A stretch of DNA of 13,721 nt from NCBI GenBank assembly GCA_002336405.1, contig DDEJ01000124.1, positions 5,171 through 18,891 on the forward strand. Direction: 5' to 3'. This stretch comes from Rhodobacteraceae bacterium UBA1957 (lineage in GTDB: Bacteria > Pseudomonadota > Alphaproteobacteria > Rhodobacterales > Rhodobacteraceae). The notes beneath the pieces were generated by a model. That model was not told the DNA's origin, made no database searches, and was given only the letters and a program-made list of their open reading frames with translations. This document shows positions 6,374 to 13,669 of the stretch, in pieces; within the stretch, counting starts at the first letter, position 1, and each line of letters starts with the position of its first letter. Both the position numbers and the translations under genes were made by a program.

Positions 6374-7661
6374 GCTCAGTAATGCGGTTGGCAAAGCGGG
6401 CTTGAACTTCAAAGCGAAATCCGTGAAACAAAAACACCTGCCCAACGGTAGGGATCATCTGCGCCTCATGGATGACCAATCCCGCAACGGTGTTGGCCTC
6501 CTCATCGGGCAGCGACCAATCCTTGGCGCGGTTTAAGTCACGGATCGTCATCGCCCCGTCAACAACGACATGCCCGTCATCAGATGGCGTCAGACTCTGG
6601 TCTTGTGCGGGATCAAACTCGTCAGTGATTTCGCCGACGATCTCTTCAAGAATATCCTCCAGTGTAATCAACCCTTCGAGCGATCCATATTCATCGACCA
6701 CCAGCGCAAAGTGGCTTCGGCGTTCCAAAAATTGCCGCATCTGATCGTCAAGCGCCGTGGTGTCCGGCACGAAGTAAGGCTTAATGGCCACATCACCAAT
6801 ATTAAAGTCCTGCAGGGCGGCAACAGCAGTTTCAGGGTCTTCCATCAACGCATACATCGCCCGCAGCAGATTTTTTGCATGCACAACGCCAATAATATTT
6901 TCTGGATCATCGCGGTACATCGGCAAACGTGTGTAACTGCTTGACAGACATTGTTTTAAAATTTCTGCTGGCGGGTCATTGGCGTCGATCATCTCAATAC
7001 CCGATCGATGCAGCATGACCTCTTCAACGGTCCGTTCGGACAGGTCAAGCGCCCCAAGAATACGGTCGCGATCCTCTTTTTCCACTACGCCTTCCGAATG
7101 TCCCAGATTAAGCGCACCGGCGATTTCTTCACGGACGGCAAGCACTTGACTGTCGGGGTCGGTCACCACACCAAAAATGCGCAGCACCCCTCGCACGAGC
7201 CAGCGTACCGCTGCGACGATGGGCGAAAATAACGCGATGACGACGCCGATGATGGGGGCGGTGCGGGCGGCGGCTACCTCGGCATTGGTGATTGCATAGG
7301 TCTTGGGCAACACTTCGGCAAACACCAACACCAGTACCGTCATGACCAAAGTGGCCAACGCAACGCCGCTTTCTCCCAGCAGGCTGGTAAACAGGGCCGT
7401 TGCCAGTGAGGTAGCGAGGATATTGACCAGATTATTTCCCAGCAAGACTGAGCCAATCAGCCGTTCGTTATCTTCGGTGATTTCAAGCGCGCGCCGCGCA
7501 CCAACACTGCCTTTGTCGGCCTGGGCGTGCAGCTTGCCCCGAGAGGCGGCTGTCAGAGCGGTTTCGCTACCGGAAAAAAATGCTGAGAGCACCAGCAACA
7601 GCAAAATCGCGCCCACCGTCGTCCAAAACGCAAGATCAAAATCTGTTTGAGCCAAGTCCAT
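6354..7661 (-). CDS. CNNM/CorC-type transporter (DUF21 plus CBS pair; HlyC/CorC family)
   Basis: Membrane protein of the family often named hemolysin or CorB/CorC, now linked to magnesium or divalent-cation export; the hemolysin name should not be taken literally. From the chosen start it has 435 residues. A DUF21/CNNM transmembrane domain (about 10-185) contains hydrophobic segments near 11-30, 71-93, 99-117 and 133-158 and the family motif FAEVLPKT (114-121). Two CBS domains follow (about 205-345; SSYTRLPMYRDD and VVDEYGSLEGLITLEDILEEIVGEI are typical), then a C-terminal CorC/HlyC domain (about 360-435). An in-frame ATG 72 bases upstream would extend it, but the extra 24 residues are not membrane-like and begin beside a hairpin. 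The ATG at 7661 has AGGA about 11 bases upstream and fits family length better. It is probably the last gene of the leftward xerD cluster. Its stop lies inside the P450 gene. Confidence 0.88.
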   Translation of the reverse strand: MDLAQTDFDLAFWTTVGAILLLLVLSAFFSGSETALTAASRGKLHAQADKGSVGARRALEITEDNERLIGSVLLGNNLVNILATSLATALFTSLLGESGVALATLVMTVLVLVFAEVLPKTYAITNAEVAAARTAPIIGVVIALFSPIVAAVRWLVRGVLRIFGVVTDPDSQVLAVREEIAGALNLGHSEGVVEKEDRDRILGALDLSERTVEEVMLHRSGIEMIDANDPPAEILKQCLSSSYTRLPMYRDDPENIIGVVHAKNLLRAMYALMEDPETAVAALQDFNIGDVAIKPYFVPDTTALDDQMRQFLERRSHFALVVDEYGSLEGLITLEDILEEIVGEITDEFDPAQDQSLTPSDDGHVVVDGAMTIRDLNRAKDWSLPDEEANTVAGLVIHEAQMIPTVGQVFLFHGFRFEVQARFANRITELKIRPL

Positions 7662-7733
7662 CGACAGAGGTATCCTATTTTCTAACCCGCACGTACCGGC
7701 ATATTGAGCAGCGTGGGCTAATTTACAAGTCAT

Positions 7734-7782
7734 AGCAGACGGTTGTCGTCTGCTTTCGATAGATTCTAGCTGCCATAGCAGC
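7734..7782 (-). other. Two hairpins in the xerD-transporter gap
   Basis: AGCAGAC (7734-7740) and GTCTGCT (7748-7754) form a perfect seven-base stem with a seven-base loop. A second, smaller inverted repeat, GCTGC/GCAGC, lies at 7769-7782. Neither is followed by a T-run on the leftward strand, so they are poor classical terminators. They could act as a processing or stability element between xerD and the transporter gene, or mean nothing. The remainder of the gap shows no convincing promoter. Confidence 0.4.
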
Positions 7783-7805
7783 CGGATGTGGTTTGATTGC
7801 CGGTT

Positions 7806-8753
7806 TTAGCGTGTGTCGGATGCGCGAGACAACGGGTGATGATCCAAGACCAAAGACCGCAATCGCGCCTCAAGCACATGGGTATAGATCTCAGTTGTCG
7901 CGATATCTGCGTGGCCCAGCAGGGTTTGTATCGACCGCAAGTCCGCTCCATTGGCCAGCAAATGGGTGGCAAAGGCGTGCCGCAGTGTATGTGGGGTGAC
8001 GCTGTTGGGGGGCAGACCAGCTCCGTTTGCAAGAGTTTTAATTAAGCCGAAAAACCAATGCCGTGTCAGATGGCCCAATTTGCCATGGGACGGGAACAAA
8101 AACCTTGATCCCGGTGCGCCCTTGGTTTTTTTCGCCACCTCGTCGCGGTCGCGGATAACCAGCCAAGCTGCCAGTTCTTTGCGGGCTGGTGGGGACAGGG
8201 GCACCAGACGTTCCTTATCGCCTTTGCCCCGCACCAAAAGTAATCTCGGATCGCCACGCGCCGCCAAAATCGGCAGTGACATCAACTCGGTGACCCGCAT
8301 GCCAGTGGCATAGAGCAGTTGCATCAGACAGATGTTGCGCTGGCGATCCTGCGCCGTTTTACCGCAGCGCTCGGCTGCGGCCAGCAACTGATCCACATCA
8401 GTGGTGCTTAGAACCTTTGGTAAGCGTTTGTCGCGCCCAGGGCCAGCGATCTGCAGCGAAGGGTTGTCTTCGCGCCAGCCCTCAAGATAGGCAAAACGGT
8501 ACAATTGCTTAATGGCCGAAAGCCGCCGCGCCCGTGTGGTTTTCGCAAGTCCGGCGATATCACAGTCGATGAGATAGGCTTCAATGTCAGATTGCGTGAC
8601 CGCGTCAAAAGTGGTTCTGGCCGGAACTAAAAAGGCCTTGAAACCAGCAAGGTCGCGCAGATAGGCAAGTTGTGAATTATGTGCGAGCCCCTGTTCCGCA
8701 GTTTTTGCGTCTAAAAACAACTCAATCCAGCGGTCATCGGTCCTTGGGATCAT
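7806..8753 (-). CDS. xerD: Tyrosine recombinase XerD
   Basis: Site-specific recombinase that works with XerC at the dif site to resolve chromosome dimers at cell division. At 315 residues it has Xer length. An N-terminal SAM-like core-binding domain (about 8-95) is followed by the catalytic domain with the complete set of active-site residues: R153 (ATGMRVTE), K177 (RGKGDKER), H255 and R258 (HTLRHAFATHLL), H281 (LLGHADIATTEIY) and the nucleophile Y290. The wording of the linker (GRDKRLPKVLSTTDVDQLL) is XerD-like rather than XerC-like. The ATG overlaps the stop of the upstream secreted-protein gene by four bases, so translation is coupled. No attachment sites, excision genes or phage genes accompany it, which argues for the housekeeping recombinase rather than a mobile-element integrase. 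No dif sequence was recognised in the window. Confidence 0.92.
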   Translation of the reverse strand: MIPRTDDRWIELFLDAKTAEQGLAHNSQLAYLRDLAGFKAFLVPARTTFDAVTQSDIEAYLIDCDIAGLAKTTRARRLSAIKQLYRFAYLEGWREDNPSLQIAGPGRDKRLPKVLSTTDVDQLLAAAERCGKTAQDRQRNICLMQLLYATGMRVTELMSLPILAARGDPRLLLVRGKGDKERLVPLSPPARKELAAWLVIRDRDEVAKKTKGAPGSRFLFPSHGKLGHLTRHWFFGLIKTLANGAGLPPNSVTPHTLRHAFATHLLANGADLRSIQTLLGHADIATTEIYTHVLEARLRSLVLDHHPLSRASDTR

Positions 8754-10279
8754 TTGAGTATCAACAGTTGTAACGCGGCACTGTGAGCAGTGGTATTGAG
8801 CCCGACCTCTTGCAGCGTCGCCAAAGCCTCCGATAACTGCTGTGAATCACCCGCAGCACCATAGCTGAACGCGGCAATACAGCGTAAAATAACCTCTCCT
8901 AGGCGTCTTTGGTCCAACAAAGTTCGCAGCCTTGCGGGTATAGGTTGCGAGGTGAAGCCCCTTAGCACTGCCGCGCTTGTGTCATTAAAGGGCCTGTGCT
9001 GGGCAAGGGTGCCTTGCGCCAATGCGGTTAAAAACCTGTCTTCATCGTCGCGCAAAGGGCGAAACTGTGCAGCAGTTTGATAGATTGGCGCCAGCATTTG
9101 TATATCAAATCGCAGTCGGTCGGTGGTTTGGCTTGAGGGTTGTTCCATCAAAATGCGGCCAAACATCCTTGCAAAACCGACCGCCAGACCGGCATCGGTC
9201 ATCTGCGTCCAAATCTCAGCCAATGTGGCCTCTACCTCGCGCGGAGTACCAGAAGTCAAAGCCTGATCAAAGCGTTGCAAACTTGCAACCCGATCCCAAA
9301 CACCGCCAGACGCGGCAGGCAGACGCGCTGTATATATGCCCAGTAGCTGATTTTCAGATAGGGCGCCAGATTTAACCAGCCGTTCCGCGGCTTCCAACTG
9401 CGCCTTCCAACCGCTGTTGCCCGACAGATCAGCAATCGCAAAAGACACAGGCAAAGATGCTGTTTGCAACGGGCTTCCAATTGCCTCAAAAAGTCTGAAC
9501 TCAAGTGGGCTAGGCGCTGTGCTTGGTGCGGGTGGCACTGTGCTTTCGGCAAGATCTGGGTTTAGAAATAAATCCAGCAGCAGTGCAGTGCGCGGCTCAA
9601 TTTCACCGAGCGCGATGGCATTCTCTAATATAAACGAGGCAAGAGCCCAATCACCGTTACGGACATGGCAAAATATCCTAACCGTATATTGAGGTTCGAG
9701 GGTCGGTTTGGTTAGCACATCGCGACAGGCAGGATCGGTTTTGTCTGCCAAAAGTGCAAGATCAAAGGTCCGTACAAACAGGGCAGGGTCTTGGGATCCC
9801 GCCCGCTCAACCAGCGCAAGCGCGGGTTCAATCGCGCCAATTTCAATCAGTTTATCGACGCGGGCTAGCAGAATGCTAATGCCCGGTTCGACATTTTTAG
9901 GTGGATCGGTTTCAGCCAGTAGAAGCGTCAGCAACAACGCCTGCATCGCCGGATTGTCACCAACCTCTAAATTGCGGATTAATCTTGCCAAAAGCTCTGG
10001 CGGGCTGTTGACCCATAAATCTCCGGGAAAGCCGGTAACATAGCTGGGAAGTAAGCCGACCGCTTCGGGAGAGAGGCGGCTCAACGGGCTGACGCTGATC
10101 ATTGAGCGGTGTTCAGCCGTCTGGTAGGGACGGGCGATATCGACGATTTTGCTGGCGGGTTTCACTGGATCTGCCACGATCGGCGGCTCGGAGGTCTGAA
10201 GCCATTCAATGGCGGACAATGGCGGGCCAGCGAAGGCCTCAGAAGATAAAACAATAAGCAGCAGCCATATTTTATTCAT
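8750..10279 (-). CDS. Secreted or periplasmic helical protein of unknown function
   Basis: I do not know a function for this 509-residue protein. It begins with a clear Sec signal peptide (MNKIWLLLIVLSSEAFA, cleavage likely after residue 17) with no lipobox cysteine, so the mature protein should be periplasmic. The body is rich in alanine and leucine helices in short units (for example LLARLIRNLEVGDNPAMQAL, WKAQLEAAERLVKSGAL, VEATLAEIWTQMTDAGLAVGF), suggesting an alpha-helical, TPR-like repeat solenoid; no canonical TPR match is claimed. C185 and C204 flank a stretch ending in FCHVRNGDW and could form a disulfide. From memory, similar proteins sit beside xerD and aroK in other Rhodobacterales. 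Its ATG overlaps the end of the small membrane-protein gene by eight bases and its stop overlaps the xerD start, so it is firmly embedded in this operon. Confidence 0.75.
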   Translation of the reverse strand: MNKIWLLLIVLSSEAFAGPPLSAIEWLQTSEPPIVADPVKPASKIVDIARPYQTAEHRSMISVSPLSRLSPEAVGLLPSYVTGFPGDLWVNSPPELLARLIRNLEVGDNPAMQALLLTLLLAETDPPKNVEPGISILLARVDKLIEIGAIEPALALVERAGSQDPALFVRTFDLALLADKTDPACRDVLTKPTLEPQYTVRIFCHVRNGDWALASFILENAIALGEIEPRTALLLDLFLNPDLAESTVPPAPSTAPSPLEFRLFEAIGSPLQTASLPVSFAIADLSGNSGWKAQLEAAERLVKSGALSENQLLGIYTARLPAASGGVWDRVASLQRFDQALTSGTPREVEATLAEIWTQMTDAGLAVGFARMFGRILMEQPSSQTTDRLRFDIQMLAPIYQTAAQFRPLRDDEDRFLTALAQGTLAQHRPFNDTSAAVLRGFTSQPIPARLRTLLDQRRLGEVILRCIAAFSYGAAGDSQQLSEALATLQEVGLNTTAHSAALQLLILK

Positions 10280-10421
10280 CGGTCAACGTAACTGGCACGC
10301 GAATCTCTTCTTGTTGCGGTGCAAAATCAGCACCGAAGTAGGGCCCAATATAGGCGTAGCCAACAAGCAACACCAAGGCAGTGACAGCCATATATAAAAG
10401 CCATTTCACGAGACGCTGCAT
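10272..10421 (-). CDS. Small single-span membrane protein
   Basis: A 49-residue protein of unknown function and first gene of the leftward operon. The N-terminus is basic (MQRLVKWLL), followed by one hydrophobic segment (about 5-25) and a short polar tail ending PVTLTDE; a single-span inner-membrane protein with the tail outside is likely. A longer frame begins 54 bases further upstream, but the internal ATG at 10421 has an excellent ribosome binding site (GGAGG, then four bases), so the shorter form is chosen. The last eight bases overlap the start of the 509-residue secreted protein (ATGAATAA), tying the two together and hinting that the small protein may help localise or assemble the larger one; that link is inference. 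From memory, comparable tiny proteins occur at this place in related genomes. Confidence 0.68.
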   Translation of the reverse strand: MQRLVKWLLYMAVTALVLLVGYAYIGPYFGADFAPQQEEIRVPVTLTDE

Positions 10422-10445
10422 CGTTCCTCCAATCTTTCCCCTGAC

Positions 10446-10475
10446 AGCATACAGCATTTCGGTATGGTGTTTCAC
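10446..10475 (-). promoter_or_regulatory. Weak promoter candidate for the small-protein/xerD operon
   Basis: On the leftward strand GTGAAA (10475-10470) and TATGCT (10451-10446) each match four of six consensus bases, 18 bases apart, leaving an untranslated leader of about 20 bases before the strong GGAGG site. The 119-bp gap to aroK must hold promoters for both directions. For aroK only TTGATT (10504-10509) with a poor -10 could be found. Confidence 0.3.
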
Positions 10476-10540
10476 CTAAATTCACGTCATGCAGGCGCTA
10501 GACTTGATTTTTCTCGGCGGTTTGCCGAAATACGGTGTAA

Positions 10541-11089
10541 ATGCGCTATCGACTAAAAAAAACAGTGGCTCTTGTGGGCATGATGGGGGCCGGTAAGACG
10601 GCGATTGGCAAGGCCTTGGCAAATCTCCTTTCGGTACCGTTTCTTGATTCGGATGCTGAGATAGAATCTGCCTCCAATATGGCTATTTCCGAAATATTTG
10701 CACGAGATGGCGAGCTGTTTTTTCGGGCCAAGGAAACGCAAGTTCTGGCGCGCCTTTTGGACAATACGACCTGTGTTCTATCCACCGGTGGTGGGGCATT
10801 TTTGACGCCACAAAATCGTGATCTTATGTCGGCAAAGGCGGTATCGTTGTTTCTGGAAGTAGAACCAGATTTGCTGTGGGCTCGGGTTAGACTAAAGTCT
10901 GGCCGCCCTTTGTTGCAGACGCCAAACCCGTATGAAACACTGAAAGACATGCTTGCTCAACGTGGTCCGGTTTATGCCTTAGCTGATTTGACGGTTCCGG
11001 CCGCACCTTCCGTGTCGATCGACCAGATGGCCGAACGGGTCTTGGCCTGCTTACTGGAGCGGTCAGATATTTTAGAAAAGGTGACGTGA
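10541..11089 (+). CDS. aroK: Shikimate kinase
   Basis: Cytoplasmic enzyme that phosphorylates the 3-hydroxyl of shikimate with ATP, the fifth step of the shikimate pathway to aromatic amino acids. At 182 residues it has the family's normal size. The Walker A loop is GMMGAGKT (13-20). D36 and D38 in FLDSDAEIE fit the magnesium and shikimate ligands, R62 (FFRAKE) and the triple glycine 83-85 (STGGGAF) complete the shikimate site, R122 (GRPLL) lies in the lid, and R141 is the expected distal arginine. The ATG follows directly on a TAA and has no visible Shine-Dalgarno sequence, so initiation may be weak or nearly leaderless. The TGA overlaps the start of aroB (TGATG), which implies coupled translation of two enzymes of one pathway. 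Confidence 0.94.
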   Translation: MRYRLKKTVALVGMMGAGKTAIGKALANLLSVPFLDSDAEIESASNMAISEIFARDGELFFRAKETQVLARLLDNTTCVLSTGGGAFLTPQNRDLMSAKAVSLFLEVEPDLLWARVRLKSGRPLLQTPNPYETLKDMLAQRGPVYALADLTVPAAPSVSIDQMAERVLACLLERSDILEKVT

Positions 11090-12204
11090 TGAAAATCGTC
11101 AAAGTTGATTTGAAAACGCGCAGCTATGATATTCACATCGGACCCGATCTTTTGATAGAGTCCGGTGCTTATATTGCGCCGCTATTGCGCCGAGCTCGGG
11201 TCGCTGTTGTCACCGATAGTAACGTGGCCGAATTGCATTTGGCGGCGCTGCGCACGGGCTTGTCGGCGGCCAATATCGAAATGGTGGCCCTGACACTGCC
11301 AGCGGGAGAACGGACAAAAAACTGGCAGGTCTTGGGGCAGACCGTTGAATGGTTGCTGGATCAAAAGATTGAGCGCAATGATATTGTGATTGCGCTTGGT
11401 GGCGGTGTGATTGGTGATCTGGTCGGGTTTGCCGCAGCTATCTTGCGCCGTGGTGTTCAATTTGTTCAAATTCCGACATCGCTTTTGGCACAGGTCGACA
11501 GCTCGGTTGGCGGCAAGACCGGAATCAACGCGCCGCAGGGCAAAAATCTAATTGGGTCCTTTCACCAGCCAGCGATGGTGCTGGCGGACATCACAGTCCT
11601 AGAGACGCTTAAGCAGCGCGATTTCATCGCCGGTTATGGCGAGGTGGTCAAATACGGGCTGTTGGGGGATTGGGAATTTTTCAACTGGCTCGAGAGGAAC
11701 GGCGCTGCACTGGCCGCAGGGGATCAAACGGCAAGAATCACGGCGGTAAAACGAGCCTGTGAAATGAAAGCTGCGATCGTAGAACGTGATGAGACTGAGC
11801 AGGGCGAGCGTGCGTTGCTTAATTTGGGTCATACCTTTTGTCACGCGCTTGAGGCGGCAACCGGCTATTCTGATCGACTATTGCACGGGGAAGGGGTGGC
11901 GATCGGATGTGCGCTTGCCTTTGAATTGTCAGCGCGCCTTGGGCTTTGCGCTCAAGAAGACCCGAGCCGGGTCAGGGCGCATCTCAAAGCAATGAACATG
12001 AAAACCGATCTGGCCGATATTGATGGTGATTTGCCAGATGCCGCGGCCCTTTTAGCCTTGATGGGGCAAGATAAAAAAGTCGTTGATGGCCAGTTGAATT
12101 TCATACTGGCAAGCGCAATTGGCACGAGTCTCATCACATCCGACGTGCCCAAGGAAAGTGTACTCGGTTTATTGGAAGATGCTTTGCGGCACAAAAATCA
12201 GTAA
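11089..12204 (+). CDS. aroB: 3-dehydroquinate synthase
   Basis: Converts the seven-carbon sugar phosphate DAHP to 3-dehydroquinate, the second step of the shikimate pathway, using NAD and a divalent metal. It has 371 residues from the ATG at 11089, where AAGG lies eight bases upstream; a GTG three bases earlier would add one residue and is less likely. The NAD-binding loop is LGGGVIGDLVGF (103-114), and the substrate region PTSLLAQVDSSVGGKTGIN (129-147) is intact. Metal ligands match the E. coli enzyme almost residue for residue: E185 (GYGEVVKYG), H248 (NLGHTF) and H266 (LLHGEG). Position 251 is cysteine (HTFCHALE) where many homologues have glycine, probably harmless. It overlaps aroK by one base and converges on ssb. 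No T-run terminator is visible for it on its own strand. Confidence 0.95.
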   Translation: MKIVKVDLKTRSYDIHIGPDLLIESGAYIAPLLRRARVAVVTDSNVAELHLAALRTGLSAANIEMVALTLPAGERTKNWQVLGQTVEWLLDQKIERNDIVIALGGGVIGDLVGFAAAILRRGVQFVQIPTSLLAQVDSSVGGKTGINAPQGKNLIGSFHQPAMVLADITVLETLKQRDFIAGYGEVVKYGLLGDWEFFNWLERNGAALAAGDQTARITAVKRACEMKAAIVERDETEQGERALLNLGHTFCHALEAATGYSDRLLHGEGVAIGCALAFELSARLGLCAQEDPSRVRAHLKAMNMKTDLADIDGDLPDAAALLALMGQDKKVVDGQLNFILASAIGTSLITSDVPKESVLGLLEDALRHKNQ

Positions 12205-12240
12205 ACCAGCGCCCTATTCGCAAAGGCTCAAAGCCCTGTC

Positions 12241-12286
12241 TCAAAAATCAAAACGGCGACAGCCCGCCCGTTTGCTGCTGTCGCCG
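12241..12286 (-). terminator. Intrinsic terminator of ssb
   Basis: A perfect ten-base inverted repeat, CGGCGACAGC (12254-12263) and GCTGTCGCCG (12277-12286), encloses a 13-base loop. On the leftward strand the stem is followed by TTTTGATTTTTGA, a good T-tract, so it serves ssb. On the rightward strand the stem is preceded by A's but followed by ACATCGG, so aroB gains only a hairpin without a T-tract. Confidence 0.8.
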
Positions 12287-12321
12287 ACATCGGTCATCCC
12301 GCAAATGCCAAGGTATTTTCA

Positions 12322-12335
12322 CCCGTTAAAACGGG
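12322..12335 (-). other. Small hairpin around the ssb stop codon
   Basis: CCCGTT (12322-12327) and AACGGG (12330-12335) form an inverted repeat containing the stop codon of ssb and the codons of its terminal Pro-Phe. The stem is five to six base pairs with a tiny loop. There is no T-tract, so it is not a terminator; it may be a by-product of the conserved protein tip. Confidence 0.3.
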
Positions 12336-12838
12336 ATTTCATCATCTAGATCGCGCGATGGGGCAGGGGCTCCCCCCTCCTGCGGAGGGCCACCACTGTA
12401 GCCGCCGTCATAGCCACTATCTTGGCGATTATCATAGCCGGAACCGCCACCAGAGGGTGCGCCAGCACCGCCAGCACCGCCACCATCGCGGCCATCCAGC
12501 ATGGTCAGTGTTCCGCCAAAGCCCTGCAAAACAACCTCTGTGCTGTATTTGTCCTGTCCCGATTGGTCTTGCCATTTGCGGGTCTGTAATTGCCCCTCAA
12601 TATAGACCTTGGAGCCTTTGCGCAGGTATTGCTCTGCTATTCGCACCAAACCTTCTTGAAAAATAGCTACGCTGTGCCATTCCGTCTTTTCACGACGTTC
12701 ACCCGTGTTTTTATCTTTCCAAGCCTCAGAGGTGGCGATACGCAAATTGCACACTTTCCCACCATTTTGAAAGGACCTGACCTCTGGGTCACGGCCCAGA
12801 TTGCCAATGAGAATGACCTTATTAACCGACCCTGCCAT
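12326..12838 (-). CDS. ssb: Single-stranded DNA-binding protein
   Basis: Binds and protects single-stranded DNA in replication, repair and recombination and recruits partner proteins through its C-terminal tip. The protein has 170 residues from the ATG at 12838, which is preceded by a near-ideal ribosome binding site (GGAGG, five bases). A longer frame adds 31 residues with no family resemblance and is rejected. The OB-fold (about 5-112) keeps the DNA-stacking aromatics in the E. coli positions: W40, W54, F60, with W89 one residue off W88. A glycine-rich linker (about 116-160, with several Tyr-Asp-Gly units) leads to the acidic tip DLDDEIPF. The tip has DDEIPF instead of the commonest DDDIPF, a mild change. 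The gene diverges from the lytic transglycosylase and has its own terminator. No clear SOS (LexA) box was found upstream. Confidence 0.95.
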   Translation of the reverse strand: MAGSVNKVILIGNLGRDPEVRSFQNGGKVCNLRIATSEAWKDKNTGERREKTEWHSVAIFQEGLVRIAEQYLRKGSKVYIEGQLQTRKWQDQSGQDKYSTEVVLQGFGGTLTMLDGRDGGGAGGAGAPSGGGSGYDNRQDSGYDGGYSGGPPQEGGAPAPSRDLDDEIPF

Positions 12839-12950
12839 ATGTTCCTCCATCGAATCCGATATTGTTGACTTTATGCTTACACCACTCGAGCAACATGAAG
12901 GAAACCTTAAAATGAACGTTGTGTCAGACAAGAGATAGAAATCCGCTGTA

Positions 12951-12979
12951 TTGACCAGGGAACAATCACGGTAGATGAT
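12951..12979 (+). promoter_or_regulatory. Predicted promoter of the lytic transglycosylase gene
   Basis: TTGACC (12951-12956, five of six) and GATGAT (12974-12979, four of six) are separated by exactly 17 bases. The leader would be about 100 bases long. The -10 box lies inside the small palindrome TAGAT-G-ATCTA (12972-12982). A second TTGAC string at 12991 lacks a good -10 partner. The rest of the 246-bp ssb-transglycosylase gap shows no gene. Confidence 0.45.
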
Positions 12980-13084
12980 CTATCTGCATTTTGACTTGGG
13001 ACCGCAGAAAAATTGGTTTAACTGGTAACTGTAACCCATTGATGTATGATGGGATCATCAAGATTGGCTATACAGGAAATATCG

Positions 13085-13669
13085 ATGCTTTGGCGCTTAG
13101 GTATACAATTAATTTTAATGCTAAGCATTAGCGGCGTTGCGCATGCTGAAATTGGGGCCTCAAAAGCCAGACGCGCTCTGTTTGCCGATCAGTTTAAAAT
13201 GTTGGATTCGCGTTTACCGCGCGCAAAGAGCGGGGGCTTTGGTCTTGAGCGGCCGCGAATCATCGTTCCACCCAAATTGGATTTACAGGGCTATCGCGGC
13301 AGTTATCGGGGCCCATTTTTATCGCTGGCAAGGGCGGCGGCGCAACGTCATGGCATACCAGAAGGCCTGTTTTTAAGGCTTGTAGAGCAGGAAAGCGGCT
13401 GGAATCCATCGGTCAAATCGCACAAAGGCGCGGTGGGTCTGGCACAGTTGATGCCGGCCACTGCCCGTGATCTGGGCGTTGATCCACTGTTACCTGCCGC
13501 AAACCTTGATGGTGGCGCACGCTATCTCAAAGCGCAGTACCGCGCGTTTGGATCTTGGCGGCTGGCGTTGGCGGCGTATAACGCCGGACCAGAGGCGGTC
13601 CGCAGACACAAAGGTGTGCCGCCCTATCGCGAAACCCAGAAATACATCGCAGCCATCTTAAAGATTTAA
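13085..13669 (+). CDS. Secreted lytic transglycosylase (SLT domain)
   Basis: Cleaves the glycan strands of peptidoglycan with formation of 1,6-anhydro ends; acts in the periplasm in wall turnover or insertion of envelope machines. The 194-residue form starts at the ATG at 13085: AGGA lies seven bases upstream and the product opens with a clear Sec signal peptide (MLWRLGIQLILMLSISGVAHA, cut after about residue 21). The ATG at 13046 lacks a ribosome site and would bury the signal peptide. The SLT domain (about 77-192) shows the catalytic glutamate E103 in VEQESGWNP, then GLAQLMP (118-124), AYNAGP (164-169) and the late YRET motif (181-184), all standard for Slt/MltC/MltE-like enzymes. There is no lipobox, so it should be soluble. 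It is a compact enzyme with only a short N-terminal extension (22-76) before the domain. Confidence 0.9.
   Translation: MLWRLGIQLILMLSISGVAHAEIGASKARRALFADQFKMLDSRLPRAKSGGFGLERPRIIVPPKLDLQGYRGSYRGPFLSLARAAAQRHGIPEGLFLRLVEQESGWNPSVKSHKGAVGLAQLMPATARDLGVDPLLPAANLDGGARYLKAQYRAFGSWRLALAAYNAGPEAVRRHKGVPPYRETQKYIAAILKI

Noticed and set aside
6354..7661. Hemolysin toxin
   Set aside because: The HlyC/TlyC label is historical; the DUF21, CBS pair and CorC domain point to a cation transporter-type protein.
7806..8753. Phage or genomic-island integrase
   Set aside because: The tyrosine recombinase is XerD-like, embedded by overlap in a housekeeping operon, and has no att repeats, tRNA or phage genes around it.
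12839..12931. SOS (LexA) box upstream of ssb
   Set aside because: GTTT-N7-GTTG is the nearest match to the alphaproteobacterial GTTC-N7-GTTC form and misses two of the eight conserved bases.
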